64,000 nucleotides of DNA from Haloarculaceae archaeon H-GB1-1 (lineage in GTDB: Archaea; Halobacteriota; Halobacteria; Halobacteriales; Haloarculaceae), in assembly GCA_029688825.1 (NCBI GenBank), contig JARUKX010000002.1, positions 124,001 through 188,000 of the forward strand. The letters run 5' to 3'. Positions 9,646 to 17,503 of this stretch are shown here, one piece after another. The position numbers and the translations under genes are program-made. Position 1 is the first letter of the stretch. Every line of letters begins with the position of its first letter. The notes under the pieces are model-generated. The model worked only from the letters and a program-made list of their open reading frames with translations, ran no database searches and was not told the origin of the DNA.

Positions 9646-11153
9646 GTCGGTCGACGCCTGTCGAGGACGAGAGTACCGCCTATCGCGTTGCGACGCTCCC
9701 ACTCGAATACGGCACGACCCGAATCAACCAGCTGTTCACGCGGGGCTACAATCGCTACATCGTCGGCGGTGAAGACCAACCAGACGATCTGTTAAACGAC
9801 CTCGAGCGATTCGGGACAGCGGCGTTCAAAGAAGACGTCAGGGCCAATGCCGCAGAGGAACCTTTCGTCGACGATCCCGGAACGCTCGTCGTCCTCGCGA
9901 CGTTGAGTGCGATCTGCATCAAAGCACACCCGAAGTTCGAGCACGCCCCACCACGAAAGGTGCAGGTCCTCTACGATATTCGCGAGCTCTATGTCAACAA
10001 TCTCGCGTCCCTTCTTCGAGAATTCGGTGACGGGGATCTTCAACAGGATATCGCAGAAGTGCTATACGCGAAAGATCCCGGAGAGGACGGTCCGCACCCC
10101 GGCCGCGTTTGTACAGGGATCAAGGAGATGCCCGAGTTCGGTGAGGGATTGTATCTCGAAATCCCAATGTCTGCGGCATCGAGAGATTGCCTCGTCCACG
10201 CCGACACCGAGACAGGAGAGGCCGGAGAACTGCTCACTCACGTTAAGGACAACCGTCTCTACGTGCCGGTCGGTGATTTCGATACGAAGTATCGCGAGTA
10301 CGCCAGACGCGCGTTCAAGAAGCTCCTGCGAGTTCAGGAGGAGAACCTCTCCGAAGACCAGCTCGCGTGGCTAACGACGAATGAGTCGGCCATCACAGAG
10401 CGCATCGACCGCTTCATCGAGACAGGACACCACGAGCGGATCTGGCGAGACTGGGATCCAGGCGAACGGACCATCCGTGTGCTTCGGGATGCGGTTCGAG
10501 ACGCTCCAGACGAAGTCACCATGCTGGGGAATTTCTACTCAGCGAAGGAGCTGTTTGAAGCAGTGGAGGCGTACGATCCGGAAGCGAACTGGAAGCGAGA
10601 CGTGTGTAATCGCATCTCGAGTCCCCGGAGTCTCGGGAATCTTCTCGCATCCCAGCGCGACCACCGGAGCCTGACCATTCGGCAGCACGAAAATACGAAC
10701 CGCTATCGGATTCAGGAATCTACGCGTGGCGTCCAACCCCTCACCGTCGAATCAATCGAGGACCTGTTTGAACTCCCCTGCATGGCGAACATGGCCGAAC
10801 GCCTCCACGAGAAGAAACCAGTCCGAAAGGACCTGTACAACTTCGCCCGGATGGTGATGTGGCTGCCACAGTATCAGGACAGCGACCTCGAGACCATTGT
10901 CACAGATCTCAAGGACGTCTTCTCTCGGTGGCCGTGGTACGATGAACAGGTTACCGACTACCAGATTCGCTACGAGTTCTCGAACAGGATTGGAGGCGAC
11001 ACCCCGCTTCCGATGAACTGCGACAACGACGATATGCAGCGGTACTGCATCGGACAGGATGAGTGTCCATACTCGATCTGGGGGAGTCTCCCCTTCCCGG
11101 ATGAGATGTACGATCGACTAAGTGAAACCGAGGGTAAGGGAAACGAGTTCTAA
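9642..11153 (+). CDS. PriL-like primase large subunit with four-cysteine Fe-S domain
   Basis: 503 residues, longer than usual PriL. The C-terminal domain has four cysteines at about C380 (ELPCMANM), C460 (PMNCDND), C469 (QRYCIG) and C475 (DECPYS), the spacing expected for the 4Fe-4S domain of archaeal PriL/eukaryotic p58. PriL binds PriS and supports initiation of primer synthesis. Adjacent 4-bp overlap with the PriS-like gene indicates co-translation, so the pair most likely forms a dedicated heterodimeric primase. The N-terminal 370 residues are divergent and I could not align them to a named domain. Confidence 0.8.
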   Translation: MSRSTPVEDESTAYRVATLPLEYGTTRINQLFTRGYNRYIVGGEDQPDDLLNDLERFGTAAFKEDVRANAAEEPFVDDPGTLVVLATLSAICIKAHPKFEHAPPRKVQVLYDIRELYVNNLASLLREFGDGDLQQDIAEVLYAKDPGEDGPHPGRVCTGIKEMPEFGEGLYLEIPMSAASRDCLVHADTETGEAGELLTHVKDNRLYVPVGDFDTKYREYARRAFKKLLRVQEENLSEDQLAWLTTNESAITERIDRFIETGHHERIWRDWDPGERTIRVLRDAVRDAPDEVTMLGNFYSAKELFEAVEAYDPEANWKRDVCNRISSPRSLGNLLASQRDHRSLTIRQHENTNRYRIQESTRGVQPLTVESIEDLFELPCMANMAERLHEKKPVRKDLYNFARMVMWLPQYQDSDLETIVTDLKDVFSRWPWYDEQVTDYQIRYEFSNRIGGDTPLPMNCDNDDMQRYCIGQDECPYSIWGSLPFPDEMYDRLSETEGKGNEF

Positions 11154-11644
11154 CGCAGACAGTCAATTATCAGGAATCACATCATTATTCAGAAGACGAG
11201 AGAGTGACGGATATTAAAATCTCGTCATCCACTTTTCAGGCCTTGTATCGACCAATTTGGACAAGAACGGGTGACTCACTAGAAGCAACATCACGTAGCC
11301 CATCATTTTCCGTCAGTCAGTTATGCCAAGTCTCCATTACAATGTGAATTCGATCCCCTCGAATTCAAGGGTTTCACCACCCCGTCGAGCACAATCTCAC
11401 CCAATAACCGTGTCCTTGAACTCGTCGAGGACATCAATAACGGCTGAGAAGTGCCCGACGGCCCTCTTGATAAATCTAAGCCCGTTTCATCTCACTCTGC
11501 ACCTCCAAAATTATCCAAAGGAAGGCTAGGGTACACGGGTGCAAATGCCGCTGGCTCTCTCCGGCCGAGGGGCCATCAGACGACGAGCGCGTATAACAGA
11601 AATATCAGAATTCACTCACTGGAGGGTGATGCGCTTCGCGGTGG
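11154..11644. other. Non-coding stretch after the conjugation operon
   Basis: About 490 bases without a convincing gene. It is more AT-rich than its surroundings and contains a perfect 8-bp inverted repeat, GAATTCGA-N5-TCGAATTC, at 11346-11366. A TATA-like GTATAACA lies near 11590. An origin of transfer or replication could sit here, but no iterons or nick-site signature were recognised. Confidence 0.4.
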
Positions 11645-11690
11645 ATTTTCTCACCCCCAAGAGGGGTGAGGGGGCGTAGTGAGCGCCCAC
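11645..11690 (+). promoter_or_regulatory. T-tract plus stem-loop leader of gene 11700
   Basis: ATTTTC is followed by a perfect 8-bp stem, CTCACCCC (11650-11657) pairing with GGGGTGAG (11663-11670) over a CAAGA loop. A second short stem, GGGCG/CGCCC, lies at 11672-11688. The start codon is 12 nt further. This is one of about nine similar leaders between 11.6 and 29.4 kb. Confidence 0.6.
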
Positions 11691-11699
11691 TCAACTACC

Positions 11700-12122
11700 A
11701 TGTCTTCAGAACACGAGCGACAGCAATCGCGGCTACGTGGCGAACAGATAGGACAATCAAGCAAAGAACCGTGGGCAGATCTCGAGCTGACGCTCCCGCA
11801 CAACAGAAGTCCGACTAGCATCGTCTCTTTTGTCGAGTGCGCGCTCATTGAACTCACCCACGAAGAGGTCGGTGCCGAGTTCGTCTCGACGAGCGTTGCG
11901 GGAGTGAAGCGGACGCATTTCATCGCCGTCGACGACGTCGGCGAGAAGTTCCAGAAGCGGTATTTCGACGAACGTCTCGGCTGGCACGAAACAACAGTCA
12001 GCCGTGAAGCGGTTCGCGACGAACTGGTCAACCGACTCTCGCAGTCGTCCTCGGATCGAACCAACGAGATGCCGAACGCTGACTCAGATACGTTCCGTGT
12101 GAAGCCCGTTCATCAGTTCTGA
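11700..12122 (+). CDS. Hypothetical haloarchaeal protein, 140 aa
   Basis: I do not recognise a family. The protein is acidic, with a central predicted alpha/beta part (about residues 40-85, VSFVECALIEL onward) and a hydrophilic C-terminal tail. The ATG at 11700 was chosen because it follows the stem-loop leader; a TTG/GTG start inside the leader would cut through the hairpin. No membrane segment or cysteine pair is visible. The next gene lies beyond the inverted repeat at 12135. Confidence 0.6.
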   Translation: MSSEHERQQSRLRGEQIGQSSKEPWADLELTLPHNRSPTSIVSFVECALIELTHEEVGAEFVSTSVAGVKRTHFIAVDDVGEKFQKRYFDERLGWHETTVSREAVRDELVNRLSQSSSDRTNEMPNADSDTFRVKPVHQF

Positions 12123-12134
12123 ACCCGCCACGAG

Positions 12135-12175
12135 TTAACCAACACAGAACCGTAGTTCTTCGCAGCGTTGGTTAA
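12135..12175. repeat. Long-spacer inverted repeat TTAACCAAC-N23-GTTGGTTAA, copy 1
   Basis: Perfect 9-bp arms at 12135-12143 and 12167-12175 with a 23-nt spacer. An identical-arm, identical-spacing copy occurs at 21488-21528. The two spacers are different in sequence, so selection seems to act on the arms and their distance. Arm centres are 32 bp apart, about three helical turns, which would suit a protein dimer or dimers on one DNA face. Confidence 0.75.
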
Positions 12176-12198
12176 GCACGGAGTAGCGAGCAGTCTGT

Positions 12199-12223
12199 AC
12201 GCGCCTGAGAGGCTGAGGCGCGT
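12199..12223 (+). promoter_or_regulatory. Stem-loop upstream of gene 12247
   Basis: ACGCGCCT (12199-12206) pairs perfectly with AGGCGCGT (12216-12223) over a 9-nt loop. It ends 23 nt before the ATG at 12247. It resembles the other leader hairpins in this region but lacks an obvious T-tract before it. Confidence 0.5.
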
Positions 12224-12246
12224 CAATACGCGCCAACGTGATTCCC

Positions 12247-12537
12247 ATGTCCGGTACAGACGCACTCGACGATGCATCAGCCGACCAAGAACAGTTTGAA
12301 GCGGAACTCATCGCACAGGATCAAGATGCCGCCCGCGTCGCAGTAGCAGATATTGACGACGGGAGAGCCCATGCTCTCGTCAATGATCTAGTCGACGACG
12401 ATGTCGTCACTCCAATTCCCGACGAACGGGTCCTCGTCCACGAGCCAAGCGACGAAGCATTCGACTCGATTCTCCAACTCGCAATCTTCCATCGAGGCTG
12501 GACCGCCGCTCACGACACCGACGCGGGAGGACAGTGA
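12247..12537 (+). CDS. Hypothetical acidic protein, 96 aa
   Basis: A very acidic small protein (MSGTDALDDASADQEQF start) with a predicted beta-rich middle (VVTPIPDERVLVHEPS). An in-frame GTG at 12238 is an alternative start, but the ATG at 12247 follows the leader stem-loop. Its stop overlaps the start of the next gene as TGATG, so the two are very probably co-translated. Family not recognised. Confidence 0.6.
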   Translation: MSGTDALDDASADQEQFEAELIAQDQDAARVAVADIDDGRAHALVNDLVDDDVVTPIPDERVLVHEPSDEAFDSILQLAIFHRGWTAAHDTDAGGQ

Positions 12538-12866
12538 TGCAACAGACGCTCTCTGGCTGTGCCTTCTGCGATGCGGTTCCCGGTACAGAAGTTGGGAAGG
12601 CGCATACCTGGGGAAAAGACGAACGGGTCACGCACCCAATCTGCGTCGACTGCGCGGTCCAGTCGAATCCAGATCCCGACGACCGAGACCATCACGCCTG
12701 CGATAGCTGTGGTCTCATCGTCGATGCGCTTGCAGCCCTCACACGGTTCCGTGTCGAACTCGGCCACCTAGAAGGCCCACTACAGCTGTGTGCGAGATGT
12801 AGTTCCGGCGGCCCAGCAATGTACTGGACTCGCGACCTCGAGGAACACCTCGTTAATGAGTCTTGA
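12537..12866 (+). CDS. Small zinc-binding protein with four CxxC pairs
   Basis: About 109 residues with four CxxC pairs: CAFC near residue 7, CVDC near 38, CDSC near 55 and CARC near 88. That is enough for two zinc sites of zinc-ribbon type. It is coupled to the upstream gene by the TGATG overlap; a GTG one codon earlier (12534) is an alternative. Such haloarchaeal proteins are often annotated as DUF-type; I am not certain which. DNA, RNA or protein binding is plausible but not shown. Confidence 0.65.
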   Translation: MQQTLSGCAFCDAVPGTEVGKAHTWGKDERVTHPICVDCAVQSNPDPDDRDHHACDSCGLIVDALAALTRFRVELGHLEGPLQLCARCSSGGPAMYWTRDLEEHLVNES

Positions 12867-13089
12867 GTCGGAGTCGTAGTTAGTCGGAAAGAGATGTAGA
12901 CGGCTCCGTTGAAATCTCAGCTGTTGATAATTTATCAGAGCCGTGCTGCAAACAGCGCGCGAGTTGGTCACGCCCACTGAGTCGCAGTCATAGCGCACGC
13001 CACTAGCATCTCATCCCTTATCGTTGGCGCATTCTAACTCCTGATCTGAGCGACCCCACTTATTACTCCGACCAGCTGCGACGCTCTCG

Positions 13090-13150
13090 TGGTCGTGCCG
13101 CGATTTCACGACCACCAGCACATTTTTATACGTGTATGTTGTGTACACGT
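13090..13150 (+). promoter_or_regulatory. Promoter with two inverted repeats before gene 13196
   Basis: A TATA-like TTTTTATAC lies at 13123-13131. A perfect 7-bp inverted repeat, ACGTGTA-N7-TACACGT, spans 13130-13150 and overlaps the TATA end, a typical repressor position. Upstream, TGGTCGTG (13090-13097) and CACGACCA (13107-13114) form a second perfect 8-bp inverted repeat. The rest of 12867-13195 shows nothing else. Confidence 0.55.
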
Positions 13151-13195
13151 GTAGACACAGAACCCACATGAGATTCGTGTCCGAGGGAACTCAAG

Positions 13196-13753
13196 ATGTA
13201 CCACGCAACCATCGACCCCGACGCCCGCACACTGACCCTCACTGAACACCGCCCCGACCCCATCACCGGGGAGGAGCACGAGGTGACGATCAACACCTAC
13301 CAGCTGAATGGCAGCCCCCTTGAGACCGACTTCGTGACGCGCTCAATCTCAGAGTCCGGGGACGGTAAGATCCATCTAGAGCTGGAGGCCGACGCGATCA
13401 CCGACCTCGCCAGCCCACGCGCGGACTTCTGGGATGAGGTCGCCGCCACCCTCGGGATTGAGTACCGACATGGCAACGTTCACCTGAACGATGAGAAGAG
13501 TGCCGCACAGAACTACCGCGACTTCGTCCGCTTTCTCGCCGAGCACGACTACCTCACCAACGAGGATCTGCCCCTTGCACTCCCGTCTGCGACCAACCGG
13601 TTCATCGTCAACAATACCCCCCACCATCAGGACGGCTCGGAGATGACCCGGGAGGAGGAGGTCGCCGAGGACGTCTACATCGATGTCAACGCCAGTGCGG
13701 ATACCATCCGGCACCACATCAAGGCGCTGTCCGAGCAACTTGTCCCCGCGTAA
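13196..13753 (+). CDS. Hypothetical protein, 185 aa
   Basis: Family not recognised. The N-terminal half looks beta-rich (MYHATIDPDARTLTLTEHRP), the C-terminal half helical, without membrane segments or cysteines. It has its own promoter with an operator-like palindrome, and about 240 nt of apparently non-coding DNA separates it from the convergent gene at 13995. The next gene on the same strand is far away, so it is probably monocistronic. Confidence 0.6.
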   Translation: MYHATIDPDARTLTLTEHRPDPITGEEHEVTINTYQLNGSPLETDFVTRSISESGDGKIHLELEADAITDLASPRADFWDEVAATLGIEYRHGNVHLNDEKSAAQNYRDFVRFLAEHDYLTNEDLPLALPSATNRFIVNNTPHHQDGSEMTREEEVAEDVYIDVNASADTIRHHIKALSEQLVPA

Positions 13754-13994
13754 TCGAACCCCACTAACGCGAACAAACTCATTCCTCGTCGTCACATGGT
13801 CACCCGGCGACTGCTACTCGGCATGCTTGCAGGTCTATCGGCGACTGAGCCGTCTTTACGCTAGAAAACCTAAACGCCGTGCTGAACGCAGTCTCTGTAT
13901 GTGTAAGCCCTTCCTGCCAAGGTCTGAAGATTTCAACAGAGCCGTGTAGACGTGCTCACAGCGTAGTCACAGCCTCACTTCCTCCCCCTTATGG

Positions 13995-14807
13995 TCAGAT
14001 CGTCATTGAGCGACGTTCTACGCGCCCATCCGTTACCACGACAGCATCTTTCTCTTCCAGTCGTCTCACGATCTCCTGTACGTCCGCTGCAGACCAGTCG
14101 ACCTCCTGTTGCAGGTCAGCCACCAATTTCGGTTCGTCAAGCGCGTGCAGCACTTCGAGCTCCTCGTAGACGCGCTCAGTGATCTCCGCCACGGGGTCGT
14201 GCAACGGTGTCGTCACGTTGTGTTGTTCGGTGAGGTCAGTCAACGCTTCGTTGACGTACGTCACGAACAGTTCTTGATCCAATAGTTCGACTTGCGCCTC
14301 GAGTTCGGCTTCGACGACGTCGAACTCGAGGCCGGTCTGCATCAACGAGAACATATCCTCGATATCGTCCACCCGACCAGCGACTGTTTTGAACAGGAAG
14401 ATGTCCTCTGGACTCACGAGCTCGACCACGAGATTCCCCGGGTCGAGATACCGTTCGCTCCGCTCACGAATGCCTGGAGACAGAATCAGTTTGCCAATCA
14501 CCTGCTGATTGAAGACGTCGATGCGACACCCGTCATTATTCTCGAGGATTCGCTGGGCACCAAGTTCTTCATACTCTTCGTCCGGTTCCCGGACGATATC
14601 GTATCCCAATTCGAGGAGCACCGCTTGTAGCTGACTCAGATCGTCGCCGGAGGAAACGATGAGATCGATATCTTTGGTCGTCTCTTTGAGTCCGCGAAAC
14701 GCCATCGACCCACCGCCAATCAAGAAGACGGTGAGCGGGTTGTCCAGCTGCTGGCCGATGCGTTCGAGTTCTGAACGAATGTATGCGCTGTCGAATCGCG
14801 CCCTCAT
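13995..14807 (-). CDS. Nucleotidyltransferase-fold protein, candidate AbiEii-like toxin
   Basis: 270 residues with a Pol-beta nucleotidyltransferase signature near the N-terminus: LIGGGSMAFRGL (G32-S34) followed by KDIDLIV (D46, D48). The fold transfers nucleotides to RNA or protein targets. The gene overlaps by 4 bp the upstream winged-helix gene (14804-15727). A DNA-binding protein plus a nucleotidyltransferase in one overlapping operon is the layout of AbiE type IV toxin-antitoxin systems and of DUF6036-type cassettes. The C-terminal 130 residues are helical and acidic. The toxin role is inferred from arrangement, not demonstrated. Confidence 0.65.
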   Translation of the reverse strand: MRARFDSAYIRSELERIGQQLDNPLTVFLIGGGSMAFRGLKETTKDIDLIVSSGDDLSQLQAVLLELGYDIVREPDEEYEELGAQRILENNDGCRIDVFNQQVIGKLILSPGIRERSERYLDPGNLVVELVSPEDIFLFKTVAGRVDDIEDMFSLMQTGLEFDVVEAELEAQVELLDQELFVTYVNEALTDLTEQHNVTTPLHDPVAEITERVYEELEVLHALDEPKLVADLQQEVDWSAADVQEIVRRLEEKDAVVVTDGRVERRSMTI

Positions 14808-15727
14808 AGCGTCACCTCGTACTCTTCAGCCAGTTTCTGGAAGTCCTCCCACTCGGGAAGTCGGGACGTCCGCTGGTCACCGCTGGTGCCGAGATACGTG
14901 CAGAGTTCGTCGACGACGTCTTCGACGCCGTATTTGACGGCTTGAGTTCGGAGTTCGTCGCGGTCGATGTCGACGTGACTGAGCAGGAGCAGACAGTAAG
15001 ACTGAGCCCGTGCGCCCGAATCGATCACGAGCATGTGGCAGCACAACATCTCCGGCGAGAGCTCATTCGTCGTCTCCGAGTAGAGGTAGTGTCTGCGGTC
15101 ACGTGCCAAGAGTGGCAGACCGTATCGCTGAAACTGGTCTGGCCCTGTCGGAATGAAGTGTTCCTCAGTGAGTTCAGTCGGCGTCTGCACAAGGAACTCG
15201 TCGAGGGACTCCCACAGAATGGAGTACGTGTCGGTCTGTTCTTCGACAGTCTGGCGGTGGACCTGATGAGCGAGCTCACGAGCGAATGTACTCAGCTGTT
15301 CGAAGCCGTCATTCAGTGCGTACGCGCCGTCGTCGGTTTGGTAAATGATTCCACGATGTTGAAGCGGGGCTAGCGCACGGTGGACGGTACTTCGGTGGAC
15401 GTCGGCGCGGCGTGCAAGTTCGGTCACGGTCCGTGGGGTATCAAGGTAGTAGCAGACACGGAGGGCGGCCCCTGACAACAGCTCCGGCCAGTCGATGTGT
15501 GAATACTGTTGGGTGAGGTCCGTGAGTAACTCGAGTGCCTTTGCGTCCGACAGTCGAACCTGCTTTGTTTTCCCCTGTCGGCGTGCCTCGACGAGGCCAG
15601 CCGTTTCGAGCCGTTCGACGAGTTCTGAGGTGTAGCTGAGACTCCGATCGAGATTCGTTGCGAGTTCAGAGACCGTCTGCTCACCGTGGAGGGCAGTAAG
15701 GGCGCGAACCTCGCCTTCTGTGAGCAT
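14804..15727 (-). CDS. Winged-helix regulator, candidate antitoxin partner
   Basis: About 307 residues. Residues 1-70 form a MarR/TrmB-like winged helix (MLTEGEVRALTALHGEQ), and a second helix-turn-helix lies around residues 105-150 (TVTELARRADVHRSTVHRAL). The rest is mixed alpha/beta. The ATG at 15727 is preferred over one 24 nt upstream because the TATA box on this strand (around 15749-15760) puts transcription start almost at that codon. TGTTGCA/TGCAACA half-sites flank the TATA, which fits autoregulation. It overlaps the nucleotidyltransferase gene by 4 bp. AbiEi-like function is an inference. Confidence 0.65.
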   Translation of the reverse strand: MLTEGEVRALTALHGEQTVSELATNLDRSLSYTSELVERLETAGLVEARRQGKTKQVRLSDAKALELLTDLTQQYSHIDWPELLSGAALRVCYYLDTPRTVTELARRADVHRSTVHRALAPLQHRGIIYQTDDGAYALNDGFEQLSTFARELAHQVHRQTVEEQTDTYSILWESLDEFLVQTPTELTEEHFIPTGPDQFQRYGLPLLARDRRHYLYSETTNELSPEMLCCHMLVIDSGARAQSYCLLLLSHVDIDRDELRTQAVKYGVEDVVDELCTYLGTSGDQRTSRLPEWEDFQKLAEEYEVTL

Positions 15728-15729
15728 AC

Positions 15730-15779
15730 TGTTGCATACTAGCGAACCCATATATAAATGACTTCGGTATTTTGCAACA
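15730..15779 (-). promoter_or_regulatory. Promoter and operator of the regulator/nucleotidyltransferase pair
   Basis: On the minus strand TCATTTATATATGGG (about 15748-15762) is a good TATA box. A perfect 7-bp inverted repeat, TGTTGCA at 15730-15736 and TGCAACA at 15773-15779, brackets it. A leaderless transcript beginning near 15730 is expected. Confidence 0.6.
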
Positions 15780-15789
15780 CTCTATTGAC

Positions 15790-16465
15790 TCAGTCGAGAC
15801 AGGAACGTACAGAGTGAAAGCCCTCGGCCGCTCGGCATCCCGCGACCCACGCTGCGCTCCTCGTGCCTGCGGTGCTTACGGAGTCGGGGGACGACCGAGA
15901 CGGCCTCGCCCTTTCTGAGCCCACCAGGATATCGGCTGTATCACTGAGCGTCGAGCCCGGTTGAACAGGTTCTTTGTTACGGCACGCCCCGCTCGCCGCT
16001 TCCGCCCTCCGCGTCGCTCGCGACCGACCATTCCGGGCATGCGGGCGCTCTACGCACCGCGAGCGCCCGTTCCGGGCTAAAGTGAATCTGGTCTCGACGC
16101 CAGCGGGTATCCCCGTCGGTTGCGCCCCTTGCGGGCTTTCGCGTTCCAGCGCTTTGTGCCGCCTGCGCTGTCGCGCGCCACACGGCGGCGCGCGTTCTCG
16201 ACGACAGTCGCCCTGGACACGGTCCCGCGCACCGGGCCGGACACGAGCGGGCATATCCCGCTGGACGCTTGCTCCGGGCGGGTCGGCGCGCGGTGCTGGT
16301 TGGGTGACCTTCCTTTGGCGCTCTCGCTCGCGCCCCAGGGGGCGCTCACGAAGGCGCGAGCGAGAGCGCGCAGATGGTTCTGTCGGGCGTTGTCGTCGAA
16401 GAACCGCGATGTAGGAGCATCGCGGTGTCGGGCGCGTGAGCGCCTTCGGAATTTTGGAGAATTCC
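15790..16465 (+). promoter_or_regulatory. GC-rich, stem-loop-rich leader upstream of the RPA-like gene
   Basis: About 680 bases with no credible protein; open frames on both strands have low-complexity Arg/Pro/Ser content. Perfect stem-loops crowd the right half: AGCGGG-N5-CCCGCT (16246-16262), a 17-bp stem at 16318-16334/16353-16369, ACCGCGATG-N6-CATCGCGGT (16403-16426), GGCGC-N4-GCGCC (16431-16444) and GGAATT-N6-AATTCC (16448-16465), ending one base before the start codon region of gene 16467. A structured 5' leader, a separate RNA, or a replication origin are all possible. Confidence 0.6.
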
Positions 16466-16466
16466 A

Positions 16467-17363
16467 ATGTCAAGTAAGAACGTTACCAGTGAAGTAGTTT
16501 CGGTCGATGAACAGGCTTTCAAAAAGGCGGACGAAGCGGCGGTCGACGAAGACGGCTTCGTGGTCGTCGATGAGACGCCGGAGTTCCAAGCGACGGTGCA
16601 GATGGAGGTGCAGGCAAAGGTCGATGCGAACCACCCGGACGGGATGGTCGACACGAGTGAAGAGAGGATTTACGGTGCGACCCTCGAACAGGAAGAGCGC
16701 ATTCGGGCGCGGGAGGCCGAGCTGGAGCGCATCAGTGCCCAGGCAGAGATGGGGACGCAAGAAGGTCGGGAGAAGCGGACGCGAGATATCGTAGCGAAGC
16801 GGAGTGCTGAGCGGCGTGCAGAGTTCCAAAAGCGGGCGGCGAGCGTGGATCCGTGGGCGGACCCAGAGCGGGACGACCCTCGTGCAGAACTCACGCAGGA
16901 GCGGTTGGCGGCGGTGAACAAGCAGTCGATGCGGCTGGCGGAGAAACTGGATGGCTGGTCGCGAGCAGCGATTGGTCGGCGGCTGGGTGAAGCCGTAGTC
17001 AGTGGAAAAGACCTGACGAGTGCAGTCGTCGGGGTGTTCAAGGAGTTGCAGACGGCGCCGGGACAGGTAGTTCCCATCGGGATGCTCGAGGACGTCAATC
17101 GCAAAGAGGTGAGCATCGAAGGTACTGTGACGCAGTTGTGGGAGCCGTCAAGTTCAGCCATTTCCCAAGTAGGACTTATCGAAGACGAAAGTGGACGGAC
17201 AAAGTTCACCAGCTGGGTTGCGAGCGACCAACCCTGGATTGAGGAGGGGGAGCACGTTCGTATTCGTGGAGCGGCGAAGAACTGGTACAACGGGCGTGTC
17301 TCGGTGGCTCTGACCGGCTGGACCACGGTGAATTTCCCCGAGCGCGGTCGGTGGTGGGAGTAG
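16467..17363 (+). CDS. RPA-like single-stranded DNA-binding protein (OB fold)
   Basis: 298 residues. The first 130 are charged and helical, the middle is basic-helical (RLAEKLDGWSRAAIGRRLGE), and residues about 205-298 form an OB fold: VSIEGTVTQLWEP, then FTSWVASDQPWIEEGEHVRIRGAAKNWYNGRVSVAL. The order matches haloarchaeal RPA-related proteins that bind single-stranded DNA in replication and repair. The start ATG follows directly after the last of four consecutive stem-loops. On a mobile element it may protect transferred or replicating single strands. Confidence 0.75.
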   Translation: MSSKNVTSEVVSVDEQAFKKADEAAVDEDGFVVVDETPEFQATVQMEVQAKVDANHPDGMVDTSEERIYGATLEQEERIRAREAELERISAQAEMGTQEGREKRTRDIVAKRSAERRAEFQKRAASVDPWADPERDDPRAELTQERLAAVNKQSMRLAEKLDGWSRAAIGRRLGEAVVSGKDLTSAVVGVFKELQTAPGQVVPIGMLEDVNRKEVSIEGTVTQLWEPSSSAISQVGLIEDESGRTKFTSWVASDQPWIEEGEHVRIRGAAKNWYNGRVSVALTGWTTVNFPERGRWWE

Positions 17364-17503
17364 CCGGTCGTCCCACCCTTCTTTTTTTGCTACGTGCCGG
17401 ACCGACCCAGGCCCCTCCTCCCCACCCTCCGCTCCGTGCTCACTTCGTTGCGCGCGCAGCCACAACCTCGGGGACAAGATGGGGTCTGCTCGAGAGACAG
17501 TCG

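Noticed and set aside
15790-16497. Long frames on both strands in the RPA leader
   Set aside because: Arg/Pro/Ser-rich low-complexity translations, no start context, and the DNA is filled with stem-loops; treated as non-coding.
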